A DNA stretch of 64,000 nucleotides from JAQVEM01 sp964601205 (GCA_964601205.1 CAZRML010000008.1:23906-87905), one strand, 5' to 3'; shown: positions 45,512 to 55,506, counted from the stretch's first letter. Numbers and translations are program-made. The notes: generated from the sequence alone by a model not told the origin.

Positions 45512-48500
45512 TCAGCTATTTTTATCACACCACTCCCTCGCATTCTGGAACATTTTCAGCCAGGGGGAAGCTTTGAGTCCTGACTTCCAGCTTTCAGGCA
45601 TCCATGGCCACTGCCACATTAAAAAAGTTCTTTCAGGATGGGGCATCATAGCAAGATGTCTCCCGTCAGGTGAAATTAAGGCAGTAATACCTGACGGGGA
45701 GCCATTGGGATTATAAGGATACTCCCCTGCAGGTTTACCCGAATCATCTACAAAAATTATAGGAGATAGATTCTTTTTACATACCTCTGATAAAATTCCG
45801 GAATCCGGGCAATAAAGATGCCCCTCCCTGTGTGCAACCCAGATACCCAGAATTGAGCCTTCCATTCCTTTTAACATAATAGAGGAGCTTTTTCTGATTT
45901 TAACGGTCACCCACCTGGATTCAAATCTCCCGGAAGGATTACTGATAAACCTGGGCTGCTTTTCCTCGGAAATACCCTTCCAGGGCACCCACCCCAGAAG
46001 AGTCATGAGCTGGCAACCGTTACAAACTCCCAGAGAGAATGTATCTTCCCTGCCATAGAACTCATCAAACATTTTTTTTAGCTCCGGGCTGAATCTTATA
46101 ATGCCCGCCCATCCCTTGGCGCTGTCCAGAACATCTGCATAAGAAAATCCTCCAACAAATACAACACCCTTAAATTTATTCAGGTTTGCCCTTCCATCAG
46201 ACAGATCAGTCATAGTAACATCCCAGGGCTCAAAGCCGGCAGCAAAAAAAGCTGAGGTCATTTCCCTATCACCGTTACTGCCTTCTTCTCTTATTATCGC
46301 CACTTTTGGTTTATCTGACCTGTTTAAAAATTCCGGTAGGGTATCACATGGTTTGAATGGTAATTTATAAGACGGGCCAGACCTGCTGTGAGAGCACTTC
46401 TGGACCTCTGCCAGCTCTGAATTCATTTGAGAAATTTCAAGACGGTCACTTGTTGACTCCCACCAATCCAGAAGTGTGTGTGTATTAATATCTATCTCAA
46501 CTTTTTTATTCTGATAAATAAGAAATTTTTTCTTTTTCTGTGTATAACCCAGAACCGTAAAGGTAATGCCATATTTATTTAAAATACCGATAATTTTAGC
46601 TTCATCTTCAGGCAGATACTCAAAAACCAGCCCCAGTTCCTCAGAAAACAACCACGGAATTATTTCTACTTTCCCGGGAGCCTCTATCCTCATCCCGCAG
46701 TTTCCAGAAATTATCATTTCCGCCAGAGTAGTTATAAGACCGCCGTCACTCCTGTCGTGGCCAGCAAGAATTAAATCCTTTCCTATTATTTCCTGAACTG
46801 CCTTAAAAGCATTTACCAGAAGAAGAGAATCTTCTACATCAGGTGATTCATTACCTATTTGATTCGATATCTGTGCCAGGGCCGAACCGCCAAGGCGATT
46901 TTTCCCCGGGGCAAGGTCCATAAAAATCAGTTTGCTTTTACCGGGCCTTTTTACATCCGGTGTTATAACCCGTGTTATATCGGACATTGAACTATAAGCA
47001 GAAATAACCACCTGATCCGGGGCTTTAACGATCTCATTTTCCACCTGGGCTGCCATGGAAAGGCTGTCTTTGCCCCCATCGGCAGCAATTCCAATTTCCT
47101 TCATCAAATCACTTATAGCTACTGCGGCCCTGTAAAGATTTGCACCTTCACCGGGTAGTTTCGCAGCCCACATCCAGTTTACAGAACACTTAATACAGCT
47201 TATATCATCAATGAGTGCCCATACCATATTGGTCAGTGCCTCGCCTACTGCCATTCGAGCACCGGCAGAAGGGTTAACCATCAACTTAATTGGCTGCTCA
47301 CCTATAGAAATGGCAGCACCTGTCAGGCCGAAATGGCTCTGTGCTATTACAGCAACATCGGAAACAGGAAGCTGCAGGGGACCGCAGCACTGCTGACGGG
47401 CAATCAGGCCGGTTACGCTCCTGTCCACCTTCCTGACCAAAAAACCTTTTGAACCGACCGAAGGTAGTTTAAATATAAGTTTTAATAACTGCCTTACCGA
47501 AATATCAGACGGTAAATTAAGTGGTTCCAGCTTTTTTGGTACACTTTTAATGTTAAATGTTTTCCCGGGCATCTTGCTCAAGATTTCGCTCAGGCTCAAG
47601 TTTACGGGTATAGAATCATCCTTATTATCATGAACCACGATCCGACCATCGCCTGTTATCTCTCCCAGAACCTCGCAATTGACTTTCTCACGCCTGCAAA
47701 TTGATTGAAATTCACCCAGACGTTCGGGTTCTATAAGAAAAGCATTACGCTCCTGGTATTCTGCCCCCCATATCTCAAGAACCGACATGGTTTTATCCCC
47801 AACCTGGATATTCCTTATCTCAATTCTACCACCCGCCGGTTCAACCAGCTCGGTAAGCACATTGCATGGCCCTCCGGCACCCTGGTCATGGATACTCATA
47901 ATGGGATTATTTTCACCCATCTCAATACACGCTCTGATTACTCGATTCATCTTCTGCTCCATCTGAGCATTGCCCCGCTGGACAGCGTTGAAGTCAAGTT
48001 CTTCCCTGTTTTCTCCCTGTACCATACTTGAAGCAGCACCTCCGCCTATTCCTATACGGTATGCCGGACCGCCAACCTGCACTATATTCATACCCCTGCC
48101 GGGTTCTTTCTTTTTTATATGACGACCATCAATCTGCCCGACACCGCCGGTAAACATAATTGGCTTTACCCATTCGCGGCGCTGCCCGTCCGGAAGTCTC
48201 AGCCCGAAAGTCCTGGTAAACCCCTGAACTACAGGCTCGCCAAACTTGTTCCCGTAATCTGATGTGCCGTTGCTCTCGCCTATCATTATTTGATGAGGCC
48301 TGGCAAGATTTGAAGGATAATTAAAATCGGTCACTTCTCCTGGAATGGGATAATCGGGAATATTTAAATTCCCGGTACAGTAACCCGCTGTGCCCGCAAT
48401 GACAAGCCCGCCTCTACCTGTTGCCTGAACATCCCTTATCCTTCCACCGGTTCCTGTTTCTGCGCCCGGGAAAGGGGCAACTCCACATGGAAAATTGTGA

Positions 48501-49369
48501 GTTTCAGCAGTAAATATCAGATGGTAGGTAAATTCTTCTTTATTAAAATGTGAACACTTCCCGGGATGTTCCGGGATTATAGACCATATCTTAAACCCTT
48601 TAATAGAGCTTGAATTATCTTTAAAAGCTATCAGACTATTTGAGGGATTGGCTTCAAGTGGTTTTCTTATTATCTTAATCAGGGACTCCGGTATTTTTTT
48701 TCCATCAATTATAAGCTGGCCTTTAAAAAACCAGTGACGCGAATGTTCACTATTAGCCTGCCCCAGCTGGAAACATTCAACGTTAGTGGGATTCCTTTTT
48801 ATTTTATTAACAAAAAGATTAAAATAAAAATTTATATCCCAGTCATCCATTCCCAGGCCTATTTTTTTGTTAAAATTCTTTAATGCATCTATACCTGTCC
48901 CTACACCGCTCTCAATTTTATATTTGTTTTCTTTATTCTCCTGCATAAGAGGTATGATATATACCTCATCCGGTTTGATGCCGGTCCCGAATGTTTCCAG
49001 GGTGCCCGGATATACACATTCTGTCATCCTATCATGATTCTCATCAATAAATTTTAAGAGGCTGGTATTCTTTAAAACCCTGTATCTTCTTGAACGCTCA
49101 AAACGGGTAATATTTCTCAAACCGCATGAATGGCATATAGCAACTGCGTTAGTTGAGAATGCGGTTTCAAAATTCAGCCTTGGCCCTATCTCAACCAGAT
49201 TTTTATTACCGTTTAAAAAAGATTTCTCACCAAACTTTTTTGCCTCAAATGTTTCGGCAATGAGCCACCCTAGCTTTTTTAGTTCTGATTTATTAATCAG
49301 TTTTGAGGTTTCTATGTAGTAACAATATTCAAAATTCTTATCAATAAACCGGTAAAACCGTTTAATCAT
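45512..49369 (-). CDS. purL: Phosphoribosylformylglycinamidine synthase, fused long form
   Basis: A 1285-residue fused enzyme, like the proteobacterial and eukaryotic type rather than the separate PurS-PurQ-PurL of most Gram-positives. QANSEHSRHW (about residue 205) and TAETHNFPCGVAPFPGAETG mark the first AIRS-like half; DGGKDSLSM marks the second. The C-terminal glutaminase begins VAIIREEGSNGDREM, with nucleophile Cys in GVCNGCQLM and MPHPERT near the end. It is 190 bases from purF and about 70 bases from purB, all on one strand. Confidence 0.95.
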   Translation of the reverse strand: MIKRFYRFIDKNFEYCYYIETSKLINKSELKKLGWLIAETFEAKKFGEKSFLNGNKNLVEIGPRLNFETAFSTNAVAICHSCGLRNITRFERSRRYRVLKNTSLLKFIDENHDRMTECVYPGTLETFGTGIKPDEVYIIPLMQENKENKYKIESGVGTGIDALKNFNKKIGLGMDDWDINFYFNLFVNKIKRNPTNVECFQLGQANSEHSRHWFFKGQLIIDGKKIPESLIKIIRKPLEANPSNSLIAFKDNSSSIKGFKIWSIIPEHPGKCSHFNKEEFTYHLIFTAETHNFPCGVAPFPGAETGTGGRIRDVQATGRGGLVIAGTAGYCTGNLNIPDYPIPGEVTDFNYPSNLARPHQIMIGESNGTSDYGNKFGEPVVQGFTRTFGLRLPDGQRREWVKPIMFTGGVGQIDGRHIKKKEPGRGMNIVQVGGPAYRIGIGGGAASSMVQGENREELDFNAVQRGNAQMEQKMNRVIRACIEMGENNPIMSIHDQGAGGPCNVLTELVEPAGGRIEIRNIQVGDKTMSVLEIWGAEYQERNAFLIEPERLGEFQSICRREKVNCEVLGEITGDGRIVVHDNKDDSIPVNLSLSEILSKMPGKTFNIKSVPKKLEPLNLPSDISVRQLLKLIFKLPSVGSKGFLVRKVDRSVTGLIARQQCCGPLQLPVSDVAVIAQSHFGLTGAAISIGEQPIKLMVNPSAGARMAVGEALTNMVWALIDDISCIKCSVNWMWAAKLPGEGANLYRAAVAISDLMKEIGIAADGGKDSLSMAAQVENEIVKAPDQVVISAYSSMSDITRVITPDVKRPGKSKLIFMDLAPGKNRLGGSALAQISNQIGNESPDVEDSLLLVNAFKAVQEIIGKDLILAGHDRSDGGLITTLAEMIISGNCGMRIEAPGKVEIIPWLFSEELGLVFEYLPEDEAKIIGILNKYGITFTVLGYTQKKKKFLIYQNKKVEIDINTHTLLDWWESTSDRLEISQMNSELAEVQKCSHSRSGPSYKLPFKPCDTLPEFLNRSDKPKVAIIREEGSNGDREMTSAFFAAGFEPWDVTMTDLSDGRANLNKFKGVVFVGGFSYADVLDSAKGWAGIIRFSPELKKMFDEFYGREDTFSLGVCNGCQLMTLLGWVPWKGISEEKQPRFISNPSGRFESRWVTVKIRKSSSIMLKGMEGSILGIWVAHREGHLYCPDSGILSEVCKKNLSPIIFVDDSGKPAGEYPYNPNGSPSGITALISPDGRHLAMMPHPERTFLMWQWPWMPESWKSGLKASPWLKMFQNAREWCDKNS

Positions 49370-49442
49370 TTATATGTTCCTTATCTTTACCACAACAGAA
49401 AATATAAAATTTTTAATAAAAATTTCTTAAAAATAATCTCTT

Positions 49443-50741
49443 CTACTCAAGATTATCCAATCTTCCGATAATCTCATCTATATATTTTAAATGGTACTCA
49501 AAATCAAATAAGCTTTCTAATTCTCCCCTGCTTAAGAAAGAGGATACTTTTTTTTCATTTAAAAGATTTTGTTTAAAATCACCTTCATTGCTCCAGGCAC
49601 CAAGAGCCGCCTTCTGTATAATAGCATAAGCATCTTCTCTGCTCATCCCTTTTTTTATCAGCTCCAGCAATACTCTCTGAGAAAAAATAATACCTCCATA
49701 TTTCATTAAATTCTTCTTCATGTTTGGCTCGATTACATTCAGGTTATCAATTATAAATATTATTTTATCAAGCATATAATCAAGCAGAATGAAACTATCA
49801 GGAATTATTACTCTTTCTACTGAAGAATGTGATATATCTCTTTCATGCCATAATGCAATATTTTCCATAGCGGCCACAACATTGGACCTCAGGATTCTTG
49901 CCAGCCCGCATATTCTTTCACACATAACAGGATTTCTTTTGTGAGGCATGGCAGAAGAACCTTTTTGCCCGCTGCCAAACGGTTCCTCAACTTCTCTTAC
50001 ATCCGTTCTCTGTAAATTTCTTATCTCAAGAGCTATCTTTTCCAGCGTAGCCCCACAAATTGCAATTGTTGAAATTAACTGTGCATGCCTGTCTCTCTGA
50101 AGAATCTGCGTGGACGCAGGAGACGGCTTTAAATTAAGAATATCGCAAACCTTTTTTTCCAGCCCGGGAGATGTGTTGGCATAAGTGCCAACAGCACCTG
50201 AAATTTTACCATATCTTATATTTTCAGCAGCCTGCCTGAGTCTATCAAGATTCCTTGATATCTCAAAAGCATATACACAGAATTTAAAACCGAGAGTAAT
50301 TGGCTCCGCATGAACCCCGTGGGTTCTACCTATCATAACCGTATGGCTATATTTTCTTGATTTAATTTTGAGCACATCCAGTAGCTTCCTGATTTTGCCC
50401 TCAACTATACTTATTGCCTCCATTATCTGTAATGAAAGAGCAGTATCGCCAACATCTGAAGATGTCAGCCCGTAGTGAAGGTATCTGGATGAATCCCCGA
50501 TATAAGAAGCCACATTAGTCAGAAAAGCAATTACATCGTGATTTGTTTCTTTTTCAATCTGGTTTATCTTTGAGATTTCAAAACTGGCTTTTTTATTTAT
50601 ATCTTCTGCTGCGCGGCCCGGGATAATACCAAGTCCCGCCTGGGCCCTGGCTACCGCTTTTTCTACTTCAAGCCATTTACAGAACTTATTCTTCTCGTCC
50701 CATACCTTACCCATTCCTTTTAAAGTATACCTGGGAATCAT
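49443..50741 (-). CDS. purB: Adenylosuccinate lyase
   Basis: A 432-residue fumarase/aspartase-superfamily lyase. HYGLTSSDVGDTALSLQIM, GRTHGVHAEPITLG (catalytic His) and the signature GSSAMPHKRNPV with its catalytic Ser loop are all present. It acts twice in purine synthesis, splitting SAICAR and adenylosuccinate. It is the first purine gene of the minus-strand run; no purine riboswitch was recognised in the 70-odd bases upstream. Confidence 0.96.
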   Translation of the reverse strand: MIPRYTLKGMGKVWDEKNKFCKWLEVEKAVARAQAGLGIIPGRAAEDINKKASFEISKINQIEKETNHDVIAFLTNVASYIGDSSRYLHYGLTSSDVGDTALSLQIMEAISIVEGKIRKLLDVLKIKSRKYSHTVMIGRTHGVHAEPITLGFKFCVYAFEISRNLDRLRQAAENIRYGKISGAVGTYANTSPGLEKKVCDILNLKPSPASTQILQRDRHAQLISTIAICGATLEKIALEIRNLQRTDVREVEEPFGSGQKGSSAMPHKRNPVMCERICGLARILRSNVVAAMENIALWHERDISHSSVERVIIPDSFILLDYMLDKIIFIIDNLNVIEPNMKKNLMKYGGIIFSQRVLLELIKKGMSREDAYAIIQKAALGAWSNEGDFKQNLLNEKKVSSFLSRGELESLFDFEYHLKYIDEIIGRLDNLE

Positions 50742-50815
50742 TGTTTACTCCTCGTATTAAAACTAATAGAAATTATAGCGACTTTTTTTATTCAAAAACA
50801 TTAATAGAAATTATT

Positions 50816-51130
50816 CTACATTAATTCTTCAAGTATTTTTTCCCTGAATGTTTGATAGTTCTTTGGATCATTCAAATCCAGCAGTTCTTCACCGCAATCA
50901 AAAAAAACCTGGTCATAATCTTTCAGGCATATATCAGAAACTTCCAGAAGCCACTTCCTATCAAGTTCCCAGCTCTTTAAATCACCTAACCATCTTTTCT
51001 CACCCGTAGGTATGGTATCTTTTATAAAAGAATCAAGATTTTTTGATTTTCTTGAAACCTGCAGCAAAAAATCAACTTTGTCCGAAAGAGACGAAATATT
51101 TGCTATACTTAAACCTTTATCAGCTGCCAT
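50816..51130 (-). CDS. Small protein of unknown function
   Basis: A 104-residue soluble protein, mostly helical by composition, with many Leu, Asp and Lys (LSDKVDFLLQVSRKSKNLDS) and a Trp-rich centre (KRWLGDLKSWELDRKWLLEV). There is no signal peptide, membrane segment or metal motif. It lies about 120 bases after the LCP gene and 75 bases before purB, on the same strand. No family was recognised. Confidence 0.55.
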   Translation of the reverse strand: MAADKGLSIANISSLSDKVDFLLQVSRKSKNLDSFIKDTIPTGEKRWLGDLKSWELDRKWLLEVSDICLKDYDQVFFDCGEELLDLNDPKNYQTFREKILEELM

Positions 51131-51251
51131 TTATTTCTCCCTGGTATAATGAGTAATAATTACTTTTTATGACACATATATTTTATTATTTATATGCTAT
51201 TTTTTAAACCCGGACTATTATCCCCAAAAAAGAATACCCTAACAGCGGTAT

Positions 51252-52073
51252 TTATTTAAGATAATCGTTAAGAAAATTCCTTACTTCTTCTTCATCTGAT
51301 ATTAGATAGCTAATGCCATCTATGGTGGCCGGCTCCACAGGTATTGTTAACCAGTTAATATCCTTACTTGAAAATAATAACACAAATCCTATAGAACCAA
51401 AATCCCATATTGCCATATCGGTCCTTGTATATTCATTTAGCACTTTAATAATGCGGGGAGCCCTGGGCACAATTGAAAAATTAAGTTTTTGCCTGATTAC
51501 CTCATTTAGTAGATATTTCTGTCTGTCTACCCTGTCAAGGTCAGCGCCTGCTGTTGACCTGCATCTCACAAATGATAGGGCCTGCTCTCCATCCATCATA
51601 TGTGTACCGGGGTCAAAGTTTGCTCCCGACAGCGGGTCATGAAGAGGTTCTTCTATCATTATTTCTACTTTTCCAAGTATATCTATTATTTCTTTAAATC
51701 CAGTGAAATTAACTAACATCAACCTGTCTATTTCTATTCCTGTAAGGTTAAATACTTCTTCTTTTATCATCTCCTGACCGCCATATTTATAAGCAGCATT
51801 TATTTTATTCCATCCATACCCATCCAGTTCCACCCTTACGTCCCGTGGTATGGAGACAAGATAGTCCTCCTTACCCCAGCTGCCAACGTGGTATATGATA
51901 ATAGTATCGGTAAGACTCTGAAAATCATCCGTTTGTTCCCTCTCATCCATTCCCAGAAGCAATATATCTCTGCCTCCGGAACCTGAATTAAAAAAAGAAA
52001 TAAGTAAGAATGTCAGAACAGCTATAACGATAATAACCACTACGGTTACAAAGCAACCCCGTGCTTTATTCAT
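51252..52073 (-). CDS. LytR-CpsA-Psr (LCP) family protein
   Basis: A 273-residue membrane-anchored protein. One N-terminal helix is followed by the LCP domain: DILLLGMDERE, SLTDTIIIYHV, VSIPRDVRVEL, INAAYKYGGQE, MDGEQALSFVRCRS and DLDRVDRQKYLL, including the conserved Arg and Asp residues that bind the lipid pyrophosphate. LCP enzymes attach wall glycopolymers to peptidoglycan in monoderm bacteria. It lies 24 bases after rex on the same strand. Confidence 0.92.
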   Translation of the reverse strand: MNKARGCFVTVVVIIVIAVLTFLLISFFNSGSGGRDILLLGMDEREQTDDFQSLTDTIIIYHVGSWGKEDYLVSIPRDVRVELDGYGWNKINAAYKYGGQEMIKEEVFNLTGIEIDRLMLVNFTGFKEIIDILGKVEIMIEEPLHDPLSGANFDPGTHMMDGEQALSFVRCRSTAGADLDRVDRQKYLLNEVIRQKLNFSIVPRAPRIIKVLNEYTRTDMAIWDFGSIGFVLLFSSKDINWLTIPVEPATIDGISYLISDEEEVRNFLNDYLK

Positions 52074-52097
52074 ATCTTTTATATGTCTCCTCTGAAA

Positions 52098-52742
52098 TTA
52101 TTTATATTGTGCATATCCAGTATGAGACAAATAATACAGTGTGTGTAATAATTTTTCAATGGGGTCAGTTGTTTCAATTCTTATATCAGGGGGTGCTTTA
52201 ACCGGGACTGAAGTATAATTTATAATAACTCTGGTCCCCGCTTTTATCAGTACATCGGTAACTCTCTGTGCTGAGTCAGGAGGAACAGCCAGTATTGATA
52301 CCTCTATGTTTTCTCTTTTAAATATATCTTTTAATTGACTTATATCCAGTACTTTATGTTCTGATATAACTTTACCTATAACTTCAGGGTTATTATCAAA
52401 AACATATTCTATCCTGAAACCAAATCTTTCCAGCATCTTATATTTTAAAATTGCCCTGCCAAGGTTACCTGCTCCAATCAAAGCAATCCGGACAGACCTG
52501 TTATATCCCAGCATTTTATTAAAGGACTTGATGAGGTAATCAATATTAAATCCAACACCTCTCTTACCGCTTATATTAAAATATATTAAATCTCTTCTGA
52601 CCTCTGCACTATTAATACCTGTATCACTGCTTATTTCCCCTGAGGTTACAGTTCTTTTACCCATTTCTTTTAATTGCACAACATACTTTAAGTACTGGGA
52701 TAATCTCGAAATAGTGCCCTCAGAATATATCCTCTCCGCCAT
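52098..52742 (-). CDS. rex: Redox-sensing transcriptional repressor Rex
   Basis: A 214-residue protein with an N-terminal winged helix (TISRLSQYLKYVVQLKEMG, SGEISSDTGINSAEVRRDL, GKRGVGFNIDYL) and a Rossmann NAD(H) domain (ALIGAGNLGRAIL, VFDNNPEVIGKVI). Rex releases DNA when NADH is high and controls fermentation and respiration genes. No perfect Rex operator (TTGTGA/TCACAA dyad) was found in the 112 bases upstream. Confidence 0.95.
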   Translation of the reverse strand: MAERIYSEGTISRLSQYLKYVVQLKEMGKRTVTSGEISSDTGINSAEVRRDLIYFNISGKRGVGFNIDYLIKSFNKMLGYNRSVRIALIGAGNLGRAILKYKMLERFGFRIEYVFDNNPEVIGKVISEHKVLDISQLKDIFKRENIEVSILAVPPDSAQRVTDVLIKAGTRVIINYTSVPVKAPPDIRIETTDPIEKLLHTLYYLSHTGYAQYK

Positions 52743-52854
52743 TTATATAACCCGTCCTTTTCTATTGCCCCACAATTTTTACAAAACTTTGAATCAATAT
52801 TGTAACAGTTTAGTATACCTTTTACAATAATACCTTTATTTGCTGAATACACCT

Positions 52855-53787
52855 TTAACTTTTTATCTTAAAGTCAAATATCCCATCTCTTACGGTAAAT
52901 GTTCTTCCGCAATTACTGCATCTTATTTTATCTTTATAAAACACAAGCGCCGGTTTTTTGCAGAAAGAACACACCAGCATATCTTCCATCTTTACTTCTT
53001 TTTCGGATTCTTCTCCCGGACCCGGTTTATTCAATAAGCATTTTAAAAAAACACTGGGACCCAGAGGCTTAAAAGAAAAAAATCTCTGGTAGATTCTCTC
53101 AAAAAAAAGAAGTGTTCTTGTTCCCGGTATTTTTTTAAAAAAATCAAGCCTGAAATTAGAGACACTTATTATTTTATTTATTAAGAAATTTCTTTCCTTC
53201 AAAAACTTATAAATATATCCCGGGTGAAAATTTAAAATGGTTTCACCAACCCGCGAAGGATCCAGATTAAAAGGTGAGGTGTCTATTTTCCCTGTAAAAA
53301 ATCTCAGTATATTTTTTAAGTTTCTTTTATTGGCAAATTCTAAAAAATATAAACCCCCGCTCTTCAGTATTCTTGCCACCTCGTCAAAATATTTTCCCGG
53401 TTTTTCAAGATGATGAACCATTCTAACAGTCAGGGCGACATCCACACAATTTGACCTGACCGGGAGACTTGATGCGTCAGAAGCAATAAAATATACTGAT
53501 GACATTTTTGCCGGATCATTCTTTAAAAATTCCTTTATCCTGTCTCTGGCATTTTTTAAATTATTTAACGAGTAATCAATCAGTACTATAGTGTCAAAAT
53601 CCATATATTCATTAAAGAGCCTGCCATAGCCACACCCGATATCAAAAAAGACCTTATTCTTCCTATCTACTTTCTCAAGCAGTTTTCTTAAAGCCAGTCT
53701 TTCTGCCCTATCTTCATACAGCCTCTTATTATTTTCCCAGAATCTCCTGTAGTCATAATCCTCATAATCGGTCTTTCTTAAAACCAC
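52855..53787 (-). CDS. SAM-dependent methyltransferase with C-terminal zinc ribbon
   Basis: A 310-residue protein. The class I methyltransferase core has VFFDIGCGYGRLFNEYM (motif I), VLIDYSLNNLKNARDRI (motif II) and VDVALTVRMVHHLEKPGKYF (motif IV). The last 45 residues carry two CxxC pairs (CSFCKKPA and CSNCGRTF), a Trm112-like zinc ribbon, here at the C-terminal end. A GTG start with AAAGG upstream is used. The substrate is unknown; tRNA, quinone or lipid are all possible. Confidence 0.8.
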   Translation of the reverse strand: MVLRKTDYEDYDYRRFWENNKRLYEDRAERLALRKLLEKVDRKNKVFFDIGCGYGRLFNEYMDFDTIVLIDYSLNNLKNARDRIKEFLKNDPAKMSSVYFIASDASSLPVRSNCVDVALTVRMVHHLEKPGKYFDEVARILKSGGLYFLEFANKRNLKNILRFFTGKIDTSPFNLDPSRVGETILNFHPGYIYKFLKERNFLINKIISVSNFRLDFFKKIPGTRTLLFFERIYQRFFSFKPLGPSVFLKCLLNKPGPGEESEKEVKMEDMLVCSFCKKPALVFYKDKIRCSNCGRTFTVRDGIFDFKIKS

Positions 53788-53843
53788 GGTAAATTACCTT
53801 TCTTGCTTTTTTTGATAAGTTTCCGGTATTTACAATGTATCAA

Positions 53844-54032
53844 TCACTCCAATTTGAGTTTGTACCTTCTTTCAAACTCCCTTCTGGCCAGAATAATCTT
53901 TCTGCCGCATTTGATACACCTTAGCTCCATAAAACTTCCTGCTCTTATTAACATCCAGCGGTTGGAACCACATGAATGAGGTTTTTTAAAAGCCACAATA
54001 TCGCCCGATTTTAATTCTACAGAACTTTTCAA
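53844..54032 (-). CDS. DUF951 family protein
   Basis: A 62-residue protein. LKSGDIVAFKKPHSCGSNRW, then MELRCIKCGRKIILARREFE, is the DUF951 pattern, with Cys residues of a small zinc-binding or beta-barrel fold. It is typical of Firmicutes and related monoderms, usually near ssb and ribosomal genes. It starts with TTG. The ssb gene lies about 120 bases upstream here, but rpsF and rpsR are absent. Confidence 0.88.
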   Translation of the reverse strand: MKSSVELKSGDIVAFKKPHSCGSNRWMLIRAGSFMELRCIKCGRKIILARREFERRYKLKLE

Positions 54033-54154
54033 CTTTATATCCTATTATCTTAAAAACTAATATTAAATATATTAAGTTATAAATGCAACTATTTGACTCT
54101 CCCGCATATAACAGATCTGCCGTAACAATTACAGATCTTTATGCCTGTATTAAA

Positions 54155-54586
54155 TTAACTTTTTTCCACTACTCTGTCTTTCCCCCCTTTTTTATCTTTG
54201 CTCCCAATCATGCCAGAATCACCTCCATCACCTTTTTCCAGTATCTTTGCCTGGTCAAACTCCAGACTCGCTGCCACTATATCTGCGGTGATACTGGTAA
54301 TATTATATTTTTTACCATCCCTGTTTTCCCAGCTCCTCAGGTTTATATGACCGCTCACAAGGACTCTGTCTCCTTTTTTCAGAGCAGCAGCGCAATTTTC
54401 TGCAAGATTGTTCCAGGAAGTAATATTGAAAAAATCCACAGATTCGGATTCTTTTCCATTCTTATCCAGCCATTTTTTATTTACTGCAAGTCCCATTTCG
54501 GTAATGGCTATCCCCTCGTTTGTGAACCTGATTTCGGGGTCACGTGTTAAGTTGCCAAGTAAAAAGATATGATTTACATAATTCAT
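54155..54586 (-). CDS. ssb: Single-stranded DNA-binding protein, atypical C terminus
   Basis: A 143-residue OB-fold protein: NYVNHIFLLGNLTRDPEIRF, VDFFNITSWNNLAENCA, GDRVLVSGHINLRSWE and NITSITADIVAASLEF. ATG 54586 follows GGGAG at five bases; the frame runs back four codons to a TTG. The C terminus ends in GGKDRVVEKS, basic and without the acidic DDDIPF tip that recruits partner proteins in most SSBs. This may be a secondary, specialised SSB. Confidence 0.88.
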   Translation of the reverse strand: MNYVNHIFLLGNLTRDPEIRFTNEGIAITEMGLAVNKKWLDKNGKESESVDFFNITSWNNLAENCAAALKKGDRVLVSGHINLRSWENRDGKKYNITSITADIVAASLEFDQAKILEKGDGGDSGMIGSKDKKGGKDRVVEKS

Positions 54587-54634
54587 ATTTTCTCCCAATC
54601 TATAAAATTACAAAAATTTAAAAATTTTAAAATA

Positions 54635-55063
54635 TTAATAACCAAACCGGTAAAAATCACAGTATCCGGATTGTTCATCCCAGGGGTATATAATCTCTGC
54701 ACTTGATGTTGAAGTAGCAACACTGTAATTTTTAATTAATGTATCCAACAATATAAGCTGGACTCTTTTTTCTACCGCAACCACAACCTCATCATAGTTG
54801 CAAATACATTCAACCAGTGAGCAACCATTTAAACTCGTAACTTCTTCGGCTATTTTGCAACGGTCAGTATTCTCAAAAAATAATAAATTTTGTGCCACTG
54901 CCAGTGAAGCTGCGTCAGAAGCTTTTTTGGTCTTCTCCCTTGCTACAAAAATGTTGCATATGTCAAAAATAATTATAAATAAAACTGAGAACACTACCAC
55001 CAGACTTAATACCAGAAAAGAAACATTCCCTGAATTTTTTGTTTTAAAATTTTTTAGTAACAT
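54635..55063 (-). CDS. TadG/TadE-like pilus-assembly protein
   Basis: A 142-residue protein with one N-terminal transmembrane helix preceded by KNSGNVSFLVLSLVVVFSV, a Tad-type prepilin-like start. An extracytoplasmic part has ASDAASLAVAQNLLF, which matches the helix after the TadG N-terminal (PF13400) region. Several Cys residues (CSLVECIC) could form disulfides. Its start overlaps the preceding TadE-like gene by ten bases. It probably forms minor pseudopilin or assembly parts of the Tad pilus. Confidence 0.75.
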   Translation of the reverse strand: MLLKNFKTKNSGNVSFLVLSLVVVFSVLFIIIFDICNIFVAREKTKKASDAASLAVAQNLLFFENTDRCKIAEEVTSLNGCSLVECICNYDEVVVAVEKRVQLILLDTLIKNYSVATSTSSAEIIYPWDEQSGYCDFYRFGY

Positions 55064-55506
55064 TCCATCCTCATATTACTTTTTGCTTTTATCAGATTAT
55101 TTCCTCCTGAAAATACTTTTAACATAGCATCCCCATAACTGTAAGATATAACAACTTCAATAGTATCGCCTACTTTCCTGGAAGAACTGCTTTCAGGAAC
55201 AATTTTAATATCAAGTTTCTGCTGCTCAAGGCCTGAACAAACTTCCTTTATACAGCTCACAGCTTTACTGTTTGAGTTAGTTGTAGCCACTATTCTGGCA
55301 CCTTCACGGGCAGCCTGTTCCAGTATATTCTTCTGATAGACCAGCAATCCTAAATGGGAAACAGCTAAAATTATTAAAATAATAAAGGGAATAACAAGCA
55401 CAAGCTCAAGGGATGCCTGGGCATCTGAATTACCGGCCAGAACTTTCAGCTTTTTTTTATTTTTATTTATTCCTTCCATAATCTTAAATTTAAAACTGTT
55501 CCCCAT
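55054..55506 (-). CDS. TadE-like pseudopilin
   Basis: A 150-residue protein. SDAQASLELVLVIPFIILII is a TadE segment: conserved Glu followed by the hydrophobic helix, with ILEQAAREGARIVATT afterwards as in TadE proteins. The N-terminal 30 residues are Lys-rich. It lies 31 bases after the Flp pilin gene and overlaps the TadG-like gene. Confidence 0.85.
   Translation of the reverse strand: MGNSFKFKIMEGINKNKKKLKVLAGNSDAQASLELVLVIPFIILIILAVSHLGLLVYQKNILEQAAREGARIVATTNSNSKAVSCIKEVCSGLEQQKLDIKIVPESSSSRKVGDTIEVVISYSYGDAMLKVFSGGNNLIKAKSNMRMECY

Noticed and set aside
52743..52854. Rex self-operator upstream of rex
   Set aside because: TTGTAA and TTACAA occur as a loose dyad, but the spacing (about 17 bases) and sequence do not fit the compact Rex site.
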